Part shown: positions 23,872 to 35,860 of the stretch, in pieces
Layout: every line of letters begins with the position of its first letter
Position numbering within the stretch: position 1 is the stretch's first letter
DNA from: Quillaja saponaria
Taxonomy: Eukaryota > Streptophyta > Magnoliopsida > Fabales > Quillajaceae
Direction: 5' to 3'
Assembly (NCBI GenBank): GCA_029379385.1
Contig: CM055608.1
Coordinates: 30,254,350-30,318,349, forward strand
DNA: 64,000 nt
The notes under the pieces: model-generated
Seen by the model: the letters and a program-made list of their open reading frames with translations, nothing else
The model's database searches: none
What the model was told of the DNA's origin: nothing
Translations under genes and position numbers: made by a program

Positions 23872-25075
23872 CACTTTTTTCTTCTTGTTTGGTTTCTTTT
23901 TTTTTCAATCATAATTGGACTAAGTTTCCAAAACATAGTACTCTATCTTTAGTCGGGACAACAACCAAAAAAAAAAAAAAAAGGGGAGAAGGGGAAACCT
24001 TTTATTAATATAAGAAAATATATTTTTGTATGTGAGTAATTTTGACATGGATAAGATGTATATTTAGATCAGAAATTCACTCCAACAACAACTACTTTTA
24101 AAACTAGCCAAGAAAGAAAAATGGAACAAATTGTACTTTCCCTTTTTGGGGAACCTAATTGAATATATGTCATTCCCGTATATTGTAGAATGGACTAGAC
24201 TTCTCATCATTTACTTGTTAACACAGTAATGTCAAAAATATAACATGGTGGCTATATTTAATTTATTTTGCACGTTCAGTGATGAACATGGTCCTCACAA
24301 CTTCATGGAGCCTAATCATATACTTTGTCATAAAATGCATCTAAGATGTTGTCAACTCACATCATATTCCCCCTAGCATACAAATACAAACAAATTTCTT
24401 ACCATTTTCCATAAAAATTTTGCCCATCACGTATTCAAGAAATTTTTTTTCCTCAATCAGTCGTTTGTTCAACTTGTAAAACATTTGAAAGAGAAAGATA
24501 AAACTCCGTTTGGATTGTCTCCTTAAATACTTTTTTCTTCTTGTTAGGTTTTTTTATTTTTGGATCATAATTGGACTAAGAAATAATTATAAGACACCCA
24601 ATTTTAGTTCAAAAAAATAAAATAAAATAAAATAAAAACAAAAACTAGAGGTGCCAAACCTTTTATTAATATAATAAAATATACTCTAATACGTGAGCTT
24701 GATAAATAAAAATATATATTTATTTCTTGTACTACTGATATTTAAATTATCATAAATTTTATAGTTTTTGTATACATAGTCTATTTTTGATGGCAAATTT
24801 TTCAAAACAACACCAATTTTTTAAATTAAAAAAAAAAATGGAACAAATGGCATAAATAATGTTATTTTTTTGCAGTATAATATCTAACATATTAAGTATA
24901 TTAACTTGAATTAAAAAATTCTCTTTTTTGGGTTGTCACTTTTCAATGAGAAATGGAACGTCAGATCATGGGAAGTTTGGTGAAACGACATCAAACCATA
25001 AATTTGTGAAATCATATCAATAGTACTTACCACTTCTTAAAACATCTACTGCTAATTCACAATGAAAATGGGCTC
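23776..25075. repeat. GST spacer repeat R3
   Basis: This copy starts with a match to the 3' flank of psi-A ('actttgagaat.ttattgtgga' and 'gaacacttttttcttcttgttt') and then follows R1/R2: 'aacatggtggc' at 24242, 'ggaacaaatggcataaata' at about 24839, 'tctactgctaattcac' at about 25045. It includes a long TA microsatellite at 23831-23867. It shows that the block downstream of psi-A was copied to a place upstream of gene C. Confidence 0.7.
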
Positions 25076-25559
25076 AGTAGGATTCAGATCCTCTGTTATT
25101 TAAGTAGGAATATAATTTATTCTTGTGTGAGAGAAAATTGACCTTACTTTTGAGTTTACTTTCTTTTTATGTAAAAAACAGTTTAAGTGACTAAAATATA
25201 AAAAACAAGTGTAAACTCCTACTATAATTTGACTAACTAAGAACATGGGGCCATGCTGACCCCATAATTAGTTGTGAAACCCACATCTTACTTGTGTTGC
25301 ATGTTTGTATATTCAGTCACAACTCAGACTCAAGTATTAAAATATCTGTTATTTTATATCGAGAATTTAATTTAAGTAATTAAGTTCATATATTTTCAAT
25401 GTAATAACATAATAATAGTAATAATATAAAATAACTAAATAAATATATGAGATAATTAATTTACTGATAGATTATTCATGATATCAAATTGTCTTAGATA
25501 TTATTAATTATTTGGAATACAACCAAACTGGTCCATTATTGCGGAAATTTCCAAGTTGG

Positions 25560-26122
25560 CATGTAAGTGATGCTATTTGAGTCATGGAGGCAGTTGCCAA
25601 AGCACCAACAAAAATATAGCCACCTAATTTCTATTATTCTTGTCTAGTTATAAGAATTGACGCAACTGATTTTAAATTCCAAATCGGAACAACGTGGAGC
25701 AGCTGGTTCTGTATTCCAATCTCGTTTCAATTATTTCTATTTTTAGATGATGAGAATGGATTAATGAAATTTCAATTTAATTGAGTCTTTTCAGAATCAA
25801 CTTAATTGGTAACTTGTCTTGTGGTTACCTTTATGGTTTGAGTTTTCATAGAAGGGACTTGGCATGCATAAGTACTAGTTAGGAGATCATAGAGTGGCAC
25901 TATCTCATGTGACTGCAATTCTCATTCAAACAAACTAGCAGCAGCCCTCAATAGATTTTCATCTTAATTACAACATCCAGAAATTTATTATTTTCTTCTA
26001 TGAAAATAATTATATTTATATAAATACCCATTAATTAATTTCAGGCAACAGCTACACATTTCCATATTATCTGATCTACTGAAGTCAGACTTTGCTTCTA
26101 TAGTTGTAGCAATTAAGCTAGA
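25560..26122 (+). promoter_or_regulatory. Upstream region shared by B-type GST genes
   Basis: The part at 25580-25735 matches 19465-19615 upstream of gene B ('ggaggcagttg.caaagcacca', 'gaacaacgtggagcagctgg'). The part at 26010-26122 is almost identical to 37765-37875 upstream of gene E ('caggcaacagctacacattt', 'tctgatctactgaagtcaga'). The latter includes the likely 5' UTR. The near-identity of the two points to a recent duplication. Confidence 0.6.
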
Positions 26123-26954
26123 ATGGCAGCTGTCCGCAAACTGTACGGCATCCTGAATTCACCGGCCACCCTAAAAGTCATGGCATGCCTCTTCGAGCAC
26201 GACCTGGAATTTGAGTTTGTTCCCATCAATCTTGATGCTGGAGAGCACAAAAAGAAACCATTTCTCTATTTGAATGTAAGTCTTGTTGTTTAATTTTCCC
26301 TTTAGTGAGTGTGATTTAATTTTTCAATTGAAACTCGTATAGGCCATATCATTGTTTTTATGTATGTGCAGCCATTTGGTCAAGTTCCAGTATTTGAAGA
26401 TGGAGACACCAAGCAATTTGGTAAGCAAAAATAATTTTAGTTTTTCCATAATTTATATATCTTGTTGAATAACATTCAAATTAATTAAATGTATAGAATC
26501 AAGAGCAATAATAAGGTCTATGGCACACGGATATGCCAAAGAAGGACAAGAACTAATCTATTGGGATGCTAAGGAGCAAGCAATGGTGGCTGAATGGGTT
26601 GATGTGGAGGACCATCACTTTGAACCACCAGCTTCCAAACTGATCCGTGAGCTGCTCACAAAGCCGAAGAAGGGTTTGTCTTCTAATGAGGAAGTGGTGG
26701 CTGAGGCAGAAGCTAAATTGGCTAAAGTTCTTGATGTCTATGAGTCTGTTCTTTCAAAGTCCAAGTATTTGGCAAGTGACAAGTACACCATTGTTGATGT
26801 GCTTCACCTCCCAAACTTGCATAGCCTTATGGAAATTACTCAGGCTAAGAAGCTGATCGAGTCGCGCCCACGAGTGAAGGAATGGTGCTCTCAGATCCTG
26901 GCTCGTCCTGCATGGTCCAAGGTCCTTCACATGAAGGAGGAAGCTCAAGTTTAA
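26123..26954 (+). CDS. Phi-class glutathione S-transferase, B-type (gene C)
   Basis: Exons are 26123-26275, 26372-26420 and 26497-26954 with GT-AG introns, giving 219 aa. The protein is nearly identical to those of genes B and E. It starts MAAVRKLYGILNSPATLKV; the residue before LNSP is Ile where B and E have Ser. The glutathione-site motifs PFGQVPVFEDGD and ESRAI are intact, as is the C-terminal end HMKEEAQV. Introns 1 and 2 are also very similar to those of gene E, which supports recent duplication of a whole segment. Together with gene D, 1.1 kb downstream, it forms one complete two-gene module. Confidence 0.93.
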
Positions 26955-27179
26955 TTATTGGAAGATGTGCATGAAAAATGAAATGCAATGAATGGTTTCT
27001 TTCACAAGTTGTATTAACATTAAATAAATGAAATTGTGTTTTTCTTTAATCTCATTTTATTTCCATGTACTCTTAATTATTCAACAGCTTCATAAAGATA
27101 CTTGCAAAGGTGATATAATTGTAATTAATTATATTATGTTAAAAACAAAACCGAAAATGGGATAAAATCTAATACAGAA

Positions 27180-27735
27180 AAAAAAAAAAAAAAACAAGTA
27201 AAAGAAAGAACACCTTCCTTTTCTTTCTCTTCATCTTTAGAATCATCTTAATTTCTTAGATAAGTCCATCGACCCCGCTTCGGTTTTCTGTTGTCCTATT
27301 TTCGAACACTTGCCTGTTATACACAAGAAACAAAATCCCAATAAATTAATTAATGAAAGTAAGGTTTGTCTACTTTATTTCCATTAGGCATAAGATAACC
27401 ACTAACAAGTCTATAAAATGCAATAACTCATGTATTATTCATTTTAATGAAATGCATAGAATTATAGACAAATTCATAAAAGTATTGATTAAATTATGGG
27501 CGTGGAACATGTGATTTTAAAACTCATCATTAATAAAAACTACTAGTGGATGACGAGGTGCACTTGATTTGAGGGTTGGTATAGTTGTTTGACTTGTTCC
27601 TTCTTTTTTGTTTTGCTGTGTGGCTTGACACTTGTTAATTTGGTACAAAAAGCAGCCAGAATTATATGTTAGTGGACGAGAAGGCTTGGGACCATAACCG
27701 TCAAATGCCAAACCGCCATTAATATTAATAATGGA
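27180..27735. other. Inserted segment between genes C and D, with an unrecognised minus-strand frame
   Basis: This segment has no counterpart in the spacers after genes B and E. A minus-strand open frame at 27517-27762 encodes 81 aa with an uneven, protein-like composition (for example GGLAFDGYGPKPSRPL and a run rich in Gln, Lys and Thr). I do not recognise it. It could be the end of a captured gene fragment or chance; no splice-supported gene could be built. Confidence 0.25.
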
Positions 27736-27784
27736 AAAAATAATATTAATATAATCAAACAAATTTATAAGAAATAGCCTCTCT

Positions 27785-28033
27785 TTTGTTTAATGGATTC
27801 GACTAGTCATAATTTGCTTGGTATCACGTAATGTCTATATATTTGTCTTGTCACGCCACTGTGTTGACAGATATCTGAAAACTTGTTCAAATCACAATGC
27901 TAAGGAAACAAATATATATGTTGTCAAGTCCCACTTACCAAATCTATAGACTTCTTTATCATAATTGACTTGTTCAGTTGTTTGATAGACGTATTTCTGA
28001 TTTAACATGTTGAAATTGAACTAACACTCACAA
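27785..28033 (+). promoter_or_regulatory. Type-1 upstream region of gene D
   Basis: The block at 27785-28015 is shared with 22684-22915 and in part with 39297-39430. In gene D it reaches almost directly to the start codon, with only a short 'actaacactcacaa' leader in common with gene F. The second promoter block found before genes F and H is missing here. Confidence 0.6.
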
Positions 28034-28977
28034 ATGGCTGTTCGCAAACTGTATGGAATTGTTAGTTCTACTGACACAATGCGAGCCCTGGCGTCACTTT
28101 TTGAGCATGAGCTTGAGTTTGAGTTCATTCCCCTCGATCTCAAAGCCAAAGCCTCCCACCACAACTATGACCCTATTCTTTCTTTGAGTGTAAGTAATTA
28201 ATCCTAAATTATAAAACTCATCGCATAACTAAAATCCCTCTTTCTTTCAATTTCGACATATTTATTAATGTCCTTAAATTTTTGTTCTCTTTGTTCCTCC
28301 TTACTTGGCAAATGGTGGATCTGGAAATAGCCCTTTGGTCAGCTTCTAGTTTTCCAGGACGGCGACTTGACTCTCTTAGGTAACAAAACAACTCTGATTA
28401 TGTGTTTATACCACTTTTGCTTCTTCTATTTAAAAAGAAAATGGTATGTATTGTTAGACTGTGAACTGTTACTAACATGAAATAATAAGGGTGACCGATT
28501 AATATGTTAATGACAGAATCCAGGACCATAATGAGGTTTATATCACATAAATATGGAAAACCTGGAAAGGAGCAAGTTTACCTGGTTCCAAAGCAGCAAG
28601 GGATAGCAGCAACCTGGATTGATGTGGAGGACCACCAGTTCGACCCGCCAGCTTCAAAACTCAGGGATGAGCTGGTGGAGAAGACCCGGAATGGGTTGCC
28701 AACTGATGAGACTGTGGTGGCAGAGGAGGAAGATAAGCTGATAGAGATTCTGGACGTGTATGAAGAGCGGCTGAGCAATTCAAAGTACTTAGGAGGTGAT
28801 AGGTTTACCTCTGCTGATCTTACTCACTTACCAAACTTGTACTACCTCACGGGCGCATCTGTCACCGTAAAGCATCTCTTTGATGAACGCCCACATGTCC
28901 GAGCTTGGTGCACTACCATATTGTCACGCCCTGCTTGGATTAAAGTGGTGGAGACGGTTCAGAAAATTGTTGATTAG
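28034..28977 (+). CDS. Phi-class glutathione S-transferase, D-type (gene D)
   Basis: Exons are 28034-28189, 28331-28379 and 28517-28977 with GT-AG introns, giving 221 aa. It starts MAVRKLYGIVSSTDTMRAL, with a serine (12) where phi GSTs have the catalytic one. Exon 2 encodes PFGQLLVFQDGDLTLL. Phi enzymes usually have PFGQxPxxEDGD, so the cis-proline next to the glutathione site is replaced by Leu (QLLVF). The same change occurs in genes F and psi-H, so it is a property of the D-type group and may alter glutathione binding. The C-terminal domain has ATWIDVEDHQFDPPASKL, LDVYEERLS and SRPAWIKVV. Compared with gene F it carries one extra residue near VTVKHLF. Confidence 0.92.
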
Positions 28978-29261
28978 AAATAGGAAAGCAGAGATGCACG
29001 AGAACGATGAATTGCTTGAATAAGGCATTGTTTGTCAGGATCCTCCCATCAGAGAGGGCGACAATTTTTAGTAAGTGTACTGTTCCATTATGGTTCTACC
29101 ATACTTATGAGCAATAAAAGAATACAGCACATCATTATTAGCAGCAGCTATGGTTTGCCAAATTCATTTTCGTTTACTATCAAATTTTGGGCAAGACAAG
29201 AAGGACTTATAAATAAGCACAAAGTAGGATAATGCACTGGTATTAAACCCAAAGAGAAAGA

Positions 29262-29570
29262 AGGAATGGAACAAATGGCATAGATAATGTCAAGCTTTTA
29301 TAGTATAATATCTAATAAATTAAGTTCATTGACTTGTAAGTTAAAAACAAAATCTCTTCCTCTTTTTTTTCACTTTTCAGTGAGATTGAAGTCTAAAACT
29401 TGTAAATAATGTTAATCATTATAACACGATTCACTCATTTTTATTTATTAGAGCTTTTTGACGAATGTATTTGAAATAGTCCTCCAACTTTATTGATTGA
29501 CAATGAGAAATGGAACGTGAGATCATGTAAAGTTAGGTGAAATCATATCAATAGTATGGGCTCAGCATGG
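29262..29570. repeat. GST spacer repeat R4 (partial)
   Basis: A shortened copy of the spacer repeat after gene D: 'gaacaaatggcatagataat', 'agtataatatctaata', 'cagtgagattgaagtc', 'gagaaatggaacgtgagatcatg' and 'gggctcagca' follow in the order seen in R1-R3. Confidence 0.65.
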
Positions 29571-30360
29571 GTCTTTAAGGCCCACCATATATATTACCCG
29601 AATAACTCAGAAAGAAGCAAAAGCCCAACCATTTATTATTTTGTTTTGGTAATTTTTATTTTTATTTTGGGTAAGTATTTACTTAAACGTTTAGAGTGCA
29701 TGGGAAGTAGGAGAGGTTGCAAATTAAACGATTGTATAGTGGGTAATTAGTGCGAACAATAAATTTGAAAAAATGTTTTATTAACTAGTAATTAAGATGT
29801 GCTATTGGGTCTTAGCTAGCTAATAAATTAGACTTGTTGATACGATGAGGTTTTCAAAGGAAAGTAATGACTAGTGAGCAGAGCAAGCAAACCCATCACA
29901 GACTTCTAGTACTCACTAAAAATAATCTAAAATCTTTTTGTACTAAAATAGGGAAAATAATTGGCCCATAAATTGAAGGGTTTAGGTCGAGCCTCATAAA
30001 TTTGGGCCTTGATTTTGACCCACAGTGGTTAGGCCCAGTTAAGAATTCCACATTGTAATACAATGAATATAAAAAATTCCTAACTAGCCCGTGACCTAAT
30101 CTCAGTTGGTAAAGCGCAGGACTGTGCCTCGACCTACCTTAGGTCATTTAAAGATCAATAATAGAGTTTGCACATGGGTCAAACATCTTAAGAACATTTA
30201 TTGTTTGTTTTTTAAGTAATGGGTCGTTTTCCACCGACGAAAACAGAAGGGTCCACCCAGCTATCATACACTTATCCTCACGTCCAGTGGGCCACGCTTA
30301 GAACCCATAATTAATTGTGGAACCCACATCCTACGTGTTCGCGGGGTGGTAGTTGAGAAT
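29571..30360. other. Intergenic with tRNA-like and promoter-like remnants
   Basis: No gene is supported. The stretch at 30090-30125 reads 'taatctcagttggtaaagcgcagg', like the A-box half of a tRNA-derived SINE, but I see no good B box. The part at 30255-30345 resembles 25240-25300 upstream of gene C ('cccataatta.ttgtg.aacccacatc'). Confidence 0.4.
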
Positions 30361-30364
30361 ATAC

Positions 30365-32985
30365 ATAACATAATATAATGACATATTATATAATAAAAGA
30401 TATTGTTTTCAGAAATAATATTCATTGAACTTGAATATATGTATATATTAGTTTTTCTGTAGAGCAAAGATGAATCGTATTTGTATTATATTTATATTTA
30501 TTTATCAACCATAATTATATATATCAAAAAATAACTAATATTACATATTAATGACATTAAACAAATAAATAAATGTATTAAAAATTATTTTATAATATAT
30601 ATATATATATAAGTTTTAAAAATAAATGAAAAATTAACACAATAATATTTTAATAAAAAAATTATACTTTTAATATTTATTTTAATTCATTACATTCTTT
30701 AAAAATTAATTTATAATATTATAATTAGTTGTAATTTATTAAATTAAAAAATTTAATCTTAACATATAGTTATTGAAAAATTATAAATTTCTCAATATTA
30801 AAAATAATTAGGACTAAAAAATATCAATAGTCATAAAACAAGCACAATATTATAATATTAGAGAAGAATTAGAAAATAAATTTTTTATTTTTTATTTTTA
30901 AAAATAGTCTATCTGAAGGAAAAATAAAATAAAATTTCGTCTAGTAAACCTCTTTTATATCATAAAAAACAGATAAATTTTAGAAAAAATTAAAATTTTA
31001 ATTGGGAGATGAATTAAAAGTTAAAACAATGATATTTATAATCATGAAAACTATACTCTTAATATTTTTCTAGTTCATAGTATTTTTTAAATTCATAAAT
31101 TTGATAAAAAATAAAAAATATTATAATTATTAGAAAACCTATAAACCAAAAAAATAGAAAATTTCAATTTTAACTACTATTGACGTATAATTAGTGATAA
31201 AAAGTATAATTTTTTTTTATGAAGTATTAAAAGTTATACAATACTATTATAATCATGAAAATACACTTAATATTTCTTTTAATTAATAAATTTAAGAACT
31301 TAAAAAATTATGATGAGTATAAACTTATTTAACCAAAAAAAATTGAGAAAGTCAATCTTTATTAGTATTGATATATAATTATCAAAAAAATTACAAATTT
31401 ATTAATATTAAAAGGAATTAAAAAAAATAGTCCTTAAATAACTAGATTTTTATTAATATTAAAATTTAAAAAAATTAATAAATAGTTTATTTGTAGCAAA
31501 ATAAAAAATTAAAAGATCATTCTCTTAAGTAACTTGTTATATAATATAGATATAGATATATATAATTTAATATTTTTTTAAATCTTTGGTAATTTCAAGA
31601 AGGCTATGATCTATTTGTGCTAGTAGCCGAGAAGGATGTAAAAATGGCTAAATAAATATATGAGACAATTAACTCACCAACATATTATTTAAAATATTAA
31701 ATTACGTCAAAAATTGTTAATTATTCATTGTAGTTTAATAAATATTCTTAAGATACTTGTTAAAAAAATCTTTAATTTATTAAACTTTTTTACGAGTGAA
31801 ATCCGGGCTGCTGCGACTCATGAATTGAGAAAAACGTATATTAACGATGAAGTATATATAAATAATACAACCAAAGCGCTCTATTATTGCGGAAATTTTC
31901 CAAGTTGGCATGCAATAATAAGACTGTTGAACTGACTTTCCCATGTTAGTGATACTATTTGAGTAATGGTGGCAGTTGCCAAAGCAGCAACAAAGATAAA
32001 GCTACCTACTTTCTATTATTGTAGTCTATTATTCTGAAACGAGATTCGAATGCAAAAGGATTATGATGCAAATAAATAATCATAAATAATTTATAAATCA
32101 ATTTCTTCAGAGTTTGATTCATTTTCTAAAAGAGTTGAACTCAAATTTTATTCTGTTTAAAAACTCATGAGCTCAACTCATTTAAATAATTAAATATATT
32201 TTATATATAAGATCAATATATAATAAATATATTTATTTAAAAATATATTACAATAACATATCTAATTTAGTAATAATACACCTTGAATTTTTTGAATCTC
32301 TTTTAACTCCAACTCGGACTGTTATTACCACTAGCACTGACAGTAAATGATAAAGCCACCTATTCTGTTTTTAAATTCCAAATCAGAACATGTATCTCGT
32401 TTTAGAAGTCGATTAATAAAAATTAAATTTTGATCGAGTCTTTTAAGAATCAACTTCAACTTAATTGGTGAGTTTTCTTGTGGTACCTTTTGGGTTTTGG
32501 TGTTATTGGGTGGCTCAAAAGAATATATATTGTAAGTGAAATATTTAAAATATTAGGTGAGACACATAAATTAATATTGTCGTTAACCAACACGCATTTT
32601 CAAATACCTTATCTATTAATTTTTAGTCATGCAATCACATGGAAAACTAATTCTAGGACAATGATTACATTAATAAATCTAATTTTGTAGATCAAGCCTA
32701 ATTATATTGTATTTCCTTTCGCTTTCATCTTGTAATTAAATTTGGTTCTTAAAGGGGAGATATCAAATCTGCTTAGTTAGAATATCATTTTCCTATTAAC
32801 CACTCCAGATTTTCAAAGATCATCTTGTCTGCCAGCCATCTCTTTATAAACTTGGTGGTTTCCCCATTGTTCTCAACAAAGTTGTACCTAAAATATCTGT
32901 AAACAAGAATCATACATAAACATTAATCAAAATGTTATGAAAAAATTAACATAAGTTAAAATTAACTAATCTCTCTCTCTATATA
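30365..32985. repeat. 3-kb AT-rich tandem duplication, copy 1
   Basis: This is a direct repeat of 33430-35860; 'ataatgacatattat' is at 30375 and 33438. It is very AT-rich. Within it, 31960-32080 resembles the GST upstream region ('gtggcagttgccaaagca'), so the block includes decayed GST flank. Its end (32800-32896, minus strand) holds an exon-like open stretch after a good splice acceptor. No complete gene is supported. Confidence 0.75.
32795..32896 (-). pseudogene. Captured exon-like fragment, copy 1
   Basis: On the minus strand a pyrimidine-rich tttacag acceptor is followed by about 100 bases open in one frame, encoding YFRYNFVENNGETTKF and further KRWLADKMIFENLEWL-like residues. The charge and aromatic pattern looks like real protein, but I do not recognise the family. 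The duplicate at 35660-35760 has TAA in place of the second Tyr codon. I take it as a fragment of a cellular gene caught in the repeat. Confidence 0.35.
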
Positions 32986-32993
32986 TATATATA

Positions 32994-33425
32994 TAACTAC
33001 AAGAAAATTGCTTATTACTGACCAATTAAGTTGGTCTGTAAAGATCTCAAAGTCCGTCGTCAAATCCTTATCGACCAACTGTTGGTTGGTAGAGGGTGGT
33101 AGACAAATTTCAAGTTGTTATGACAGACCAACTTGATAGTTGGTCGGGGAAGATTTTTAGACAATTAAAAGAAGTTTCTCGATGTTTACCGACCAACCAT
33201 AAGGGTGGTAGGCAAATTTCCAGTTGCTATTACAGACCAACTTAACAGTTGGTCAGTATTGTTTGTCGGTAAGATTTTGGACAATTAAAAGAAGTGTGTC
33301 AATGTTTACCGACTAACCATAAGGTTGGTTGGTGATTATCAACAACCTTATGTTGGTCAGTGATTACTGTTATGAAAACATTATCCTAGTTTCTCCTTTG
33401 TTTCATTTTCACTATAATTTTTCTA
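32994..33425. mobile_element. CACTA-like terminal fragment with subterminal repeats
   Basis: The sequence 'actacaagaaaattgc' at 32997 resembles the plant CACTA (En/Spm) terminus CACTACAAGAAAA with the first C changed. It is followed by many copies of GACCAAC/GTTGGTC in both orientations and two roughly 110-120 base direct repeats (33098-33205 and 33206-33325, each running from 'ggtggtag.caaattt' to 'gactaaccataag' or 'gaccaaccataag'). Dense subterminal motifs are typical of CACTA ends. I find no convincing second terminus and no transposase. It lies exactly between the two copies of the 3-kb repeat. Confidence 0.5.
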
Positions 33426-33429
33426 TAAC

Positions 33430-35860
33430 CTTATGATATAATGACATATTATATAATAAAAGATATTGTTATCAGAAATAATATTCATTGAACTTGTATA
33501 TATATATATATATATGTTATTTTTCTCTAGAACAAACATTTTTGATGAATCATGTTTATATTGTATTTATATTTGTTTATCTACAATATATGTATATCTC
33601 AAAAAATAATATTACATATTAATGACATTAAACAAATAAATAAATTTATTAAAAATTAATTTATAGTATATACATACATATATATATATATATGTTTTAA
33701 AAATAGATAAAAATTAACACAATAATATTTTAATAAAAAAATTAAACTTTTAATATTTATTTTAATTCATTACATTCTTTTAAAAATTAATTTATAATAT
33801 TATAATTATTTTTAACTTATTAAATAAAAAAAATTAATCTCAATATATAGTTATTGAAAATTATAGATTTATCAATATTAAAAATAATTAGGACAAAAAA
33901 AAAATCAATAGTCATAAAACAATCACAATCCTATAATATTAGAGAAGAATTAGAAAAGAATTTTTTTTTTTTTTTTAAATATAGTCTATTTGAAGTAAAA
34001 AATAAAACGTAAAAAAGTATGTATGTCATAGTAAAAACTCATATGGTATTTAAGAAAATAAAACTTCTTCTACTAAACCACTTTTATATCATAAACAAAT
34101 AGATAAATTTTTTAAAAATTAAATTCATAAATTTATATATAAATTTTTAATTGGGAGATGAATTAAAAGTTAAAACAATGATATTTATAATCATGAAAAC
34201 TATACTCTTAATATTTTTCTATTTTATAGTATTTTTAAAATTCATAAATTTAACAAAAACTAAAAAATATTATAATTATTAGAAACCTATAAACCAAAAA
34301 AATAGAAAAATTTAATTTTAACTACTATTGACATATAATTAGTGAAAAAAAGTATAAAAAAATTATGAAGTATTAAAAGTTAGGACAATAATATTATAAT
34401 CATGAAAACACACTTAATATTTCTTTTAATTTATAAATTTGAGAAGAACTGAAAAAATTATAATGAGTATAAACTTATTTAACAAAAAAAATTGAGAAAG
34501 TCAATCTTTATTAGTATTGATATATAATTATAGAAAAAATTATAAATTTATTAACATTAAAAAGAATTAATAATGATATTAGTAAATAATTTATTTGCAG
34601 TAAAATAGGATTAATAAAACAGTAATTTATGAAAATAATTTATTTGTATTATATAATTTATTAACATTAAAAAGAATTTAGAAAACAATAATTTTTATTG
34701 ATATTTCTTTTAGATTCCCATAAAATATTAAATTACGTCAGTTATTGTTAATTATTCATTGTACTTTAATATATATTTTTAAAATACTCGTTAAAAAAAA
34801 TCTTTAATTTATTAAACTTTTTTACGAATGAACTGCTGCGACTCATGAATTCGGTTCATTTTTTAAAAGAGTTGAGCTCGAACTTTATTTTATAACTCGT
34901 TTAGTAAACGAGCCTAGTTTAAATTTTGTAAAGCTTGACTTATTTACAATAATTAAATATATTTTTTATATATAAGATAAACATATAATAAATATATTTG
35001 TTTGAACAATATGTCACAATAACATGTCTAATTTAGGGACAACACACCTTGCATTCTACGAATCTCTTTGGCTCCACCTTGGACCATTTGCACCCCTAGC
35101 ACCAATAGTGAATGATAAAGCCACCTATTCTGTTTTCAAATTCCAAATCAGAACAGGTATCTCGTTTTAGAAGTCGATTAATGAAAATTCAATTTTGATT
35201 GACTCTTTTCAGAATCAACTTCAACTTAATCGGTGAGTTTTCTTGTGGTATCTTTTGGGTTTTGGTTTTATTGGGTGGTTCAAAAGAATATATATATATA
35301 TATATATATTTGTCTCTTGCTCAAGCTAAAAGAATTGCACTTAATAGAATTGGTGGTAATAGGATGGAATTTTTGTCTTTTTAGTGATAGTAAAAAAGAA
35401 GATACTTAAAATATTAGGTGAGACACGTAAATTAATTTTGATATTAACTAACACGCATTTTCAAGTACCTTATCTATTAATTTTTAGCCATGCAAATCAC
35501 ATGGAAAACTAATTCTAGAACAATGGTTACATTAATAAATCTAATTTTGTAGATTTAGCCTAATTATATTTTATTTCCTTTCGCTTTCATCTTATAATTA
35601 AATTTGGTTCTTAATGGGGGGATATCAACTCTGCTTAATTAGAATATCATTTTCCTATTAACCACTCCAGATATTCAAAGATCATCTTGTCTACCAGCCA
35701 TCTCTTTATAAACTTGTTGGTTTCCCCATTGTTCTCAACAAAGTTTTACCTAAAATACCTGTAAACAAGAATTATACATACAAATTAATCAAAAGGTTAT
35801 GAAAAAAATAACATTCGTTCAAATTTTAAAATTAACTGATCTCGTGTATATATGTATATG
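33430..35860. repeat. 3-kb AT-rich tandem duplication, copy 2
   Basis: Direct repeat of 30365-32985. The offset is about 3.06 kb at the start and 2.86 kb at the end because of indels. It again ends with the exon-like piece, here 35660-35760 on the minus strand with an in-frame stop. It contains TA microsatellites (for example 35289-35310). No gene is supported. Confidence 0.75.

Noticed and set aside
30090..30125. A tRNA gene at the 'ctcagttggtaaagcgc' stretch
   Set aside because: Only the D-arm/A-box part is recognisable; no acceptor, anticodon or T-stem pairing follows.
30365..35860. The 3-kb duplication as a pair of LTRs
   Set aside because: I find no TG...CA ends, primer-binding site or polymerase coding between the copies, and only about 430 bases separate them.
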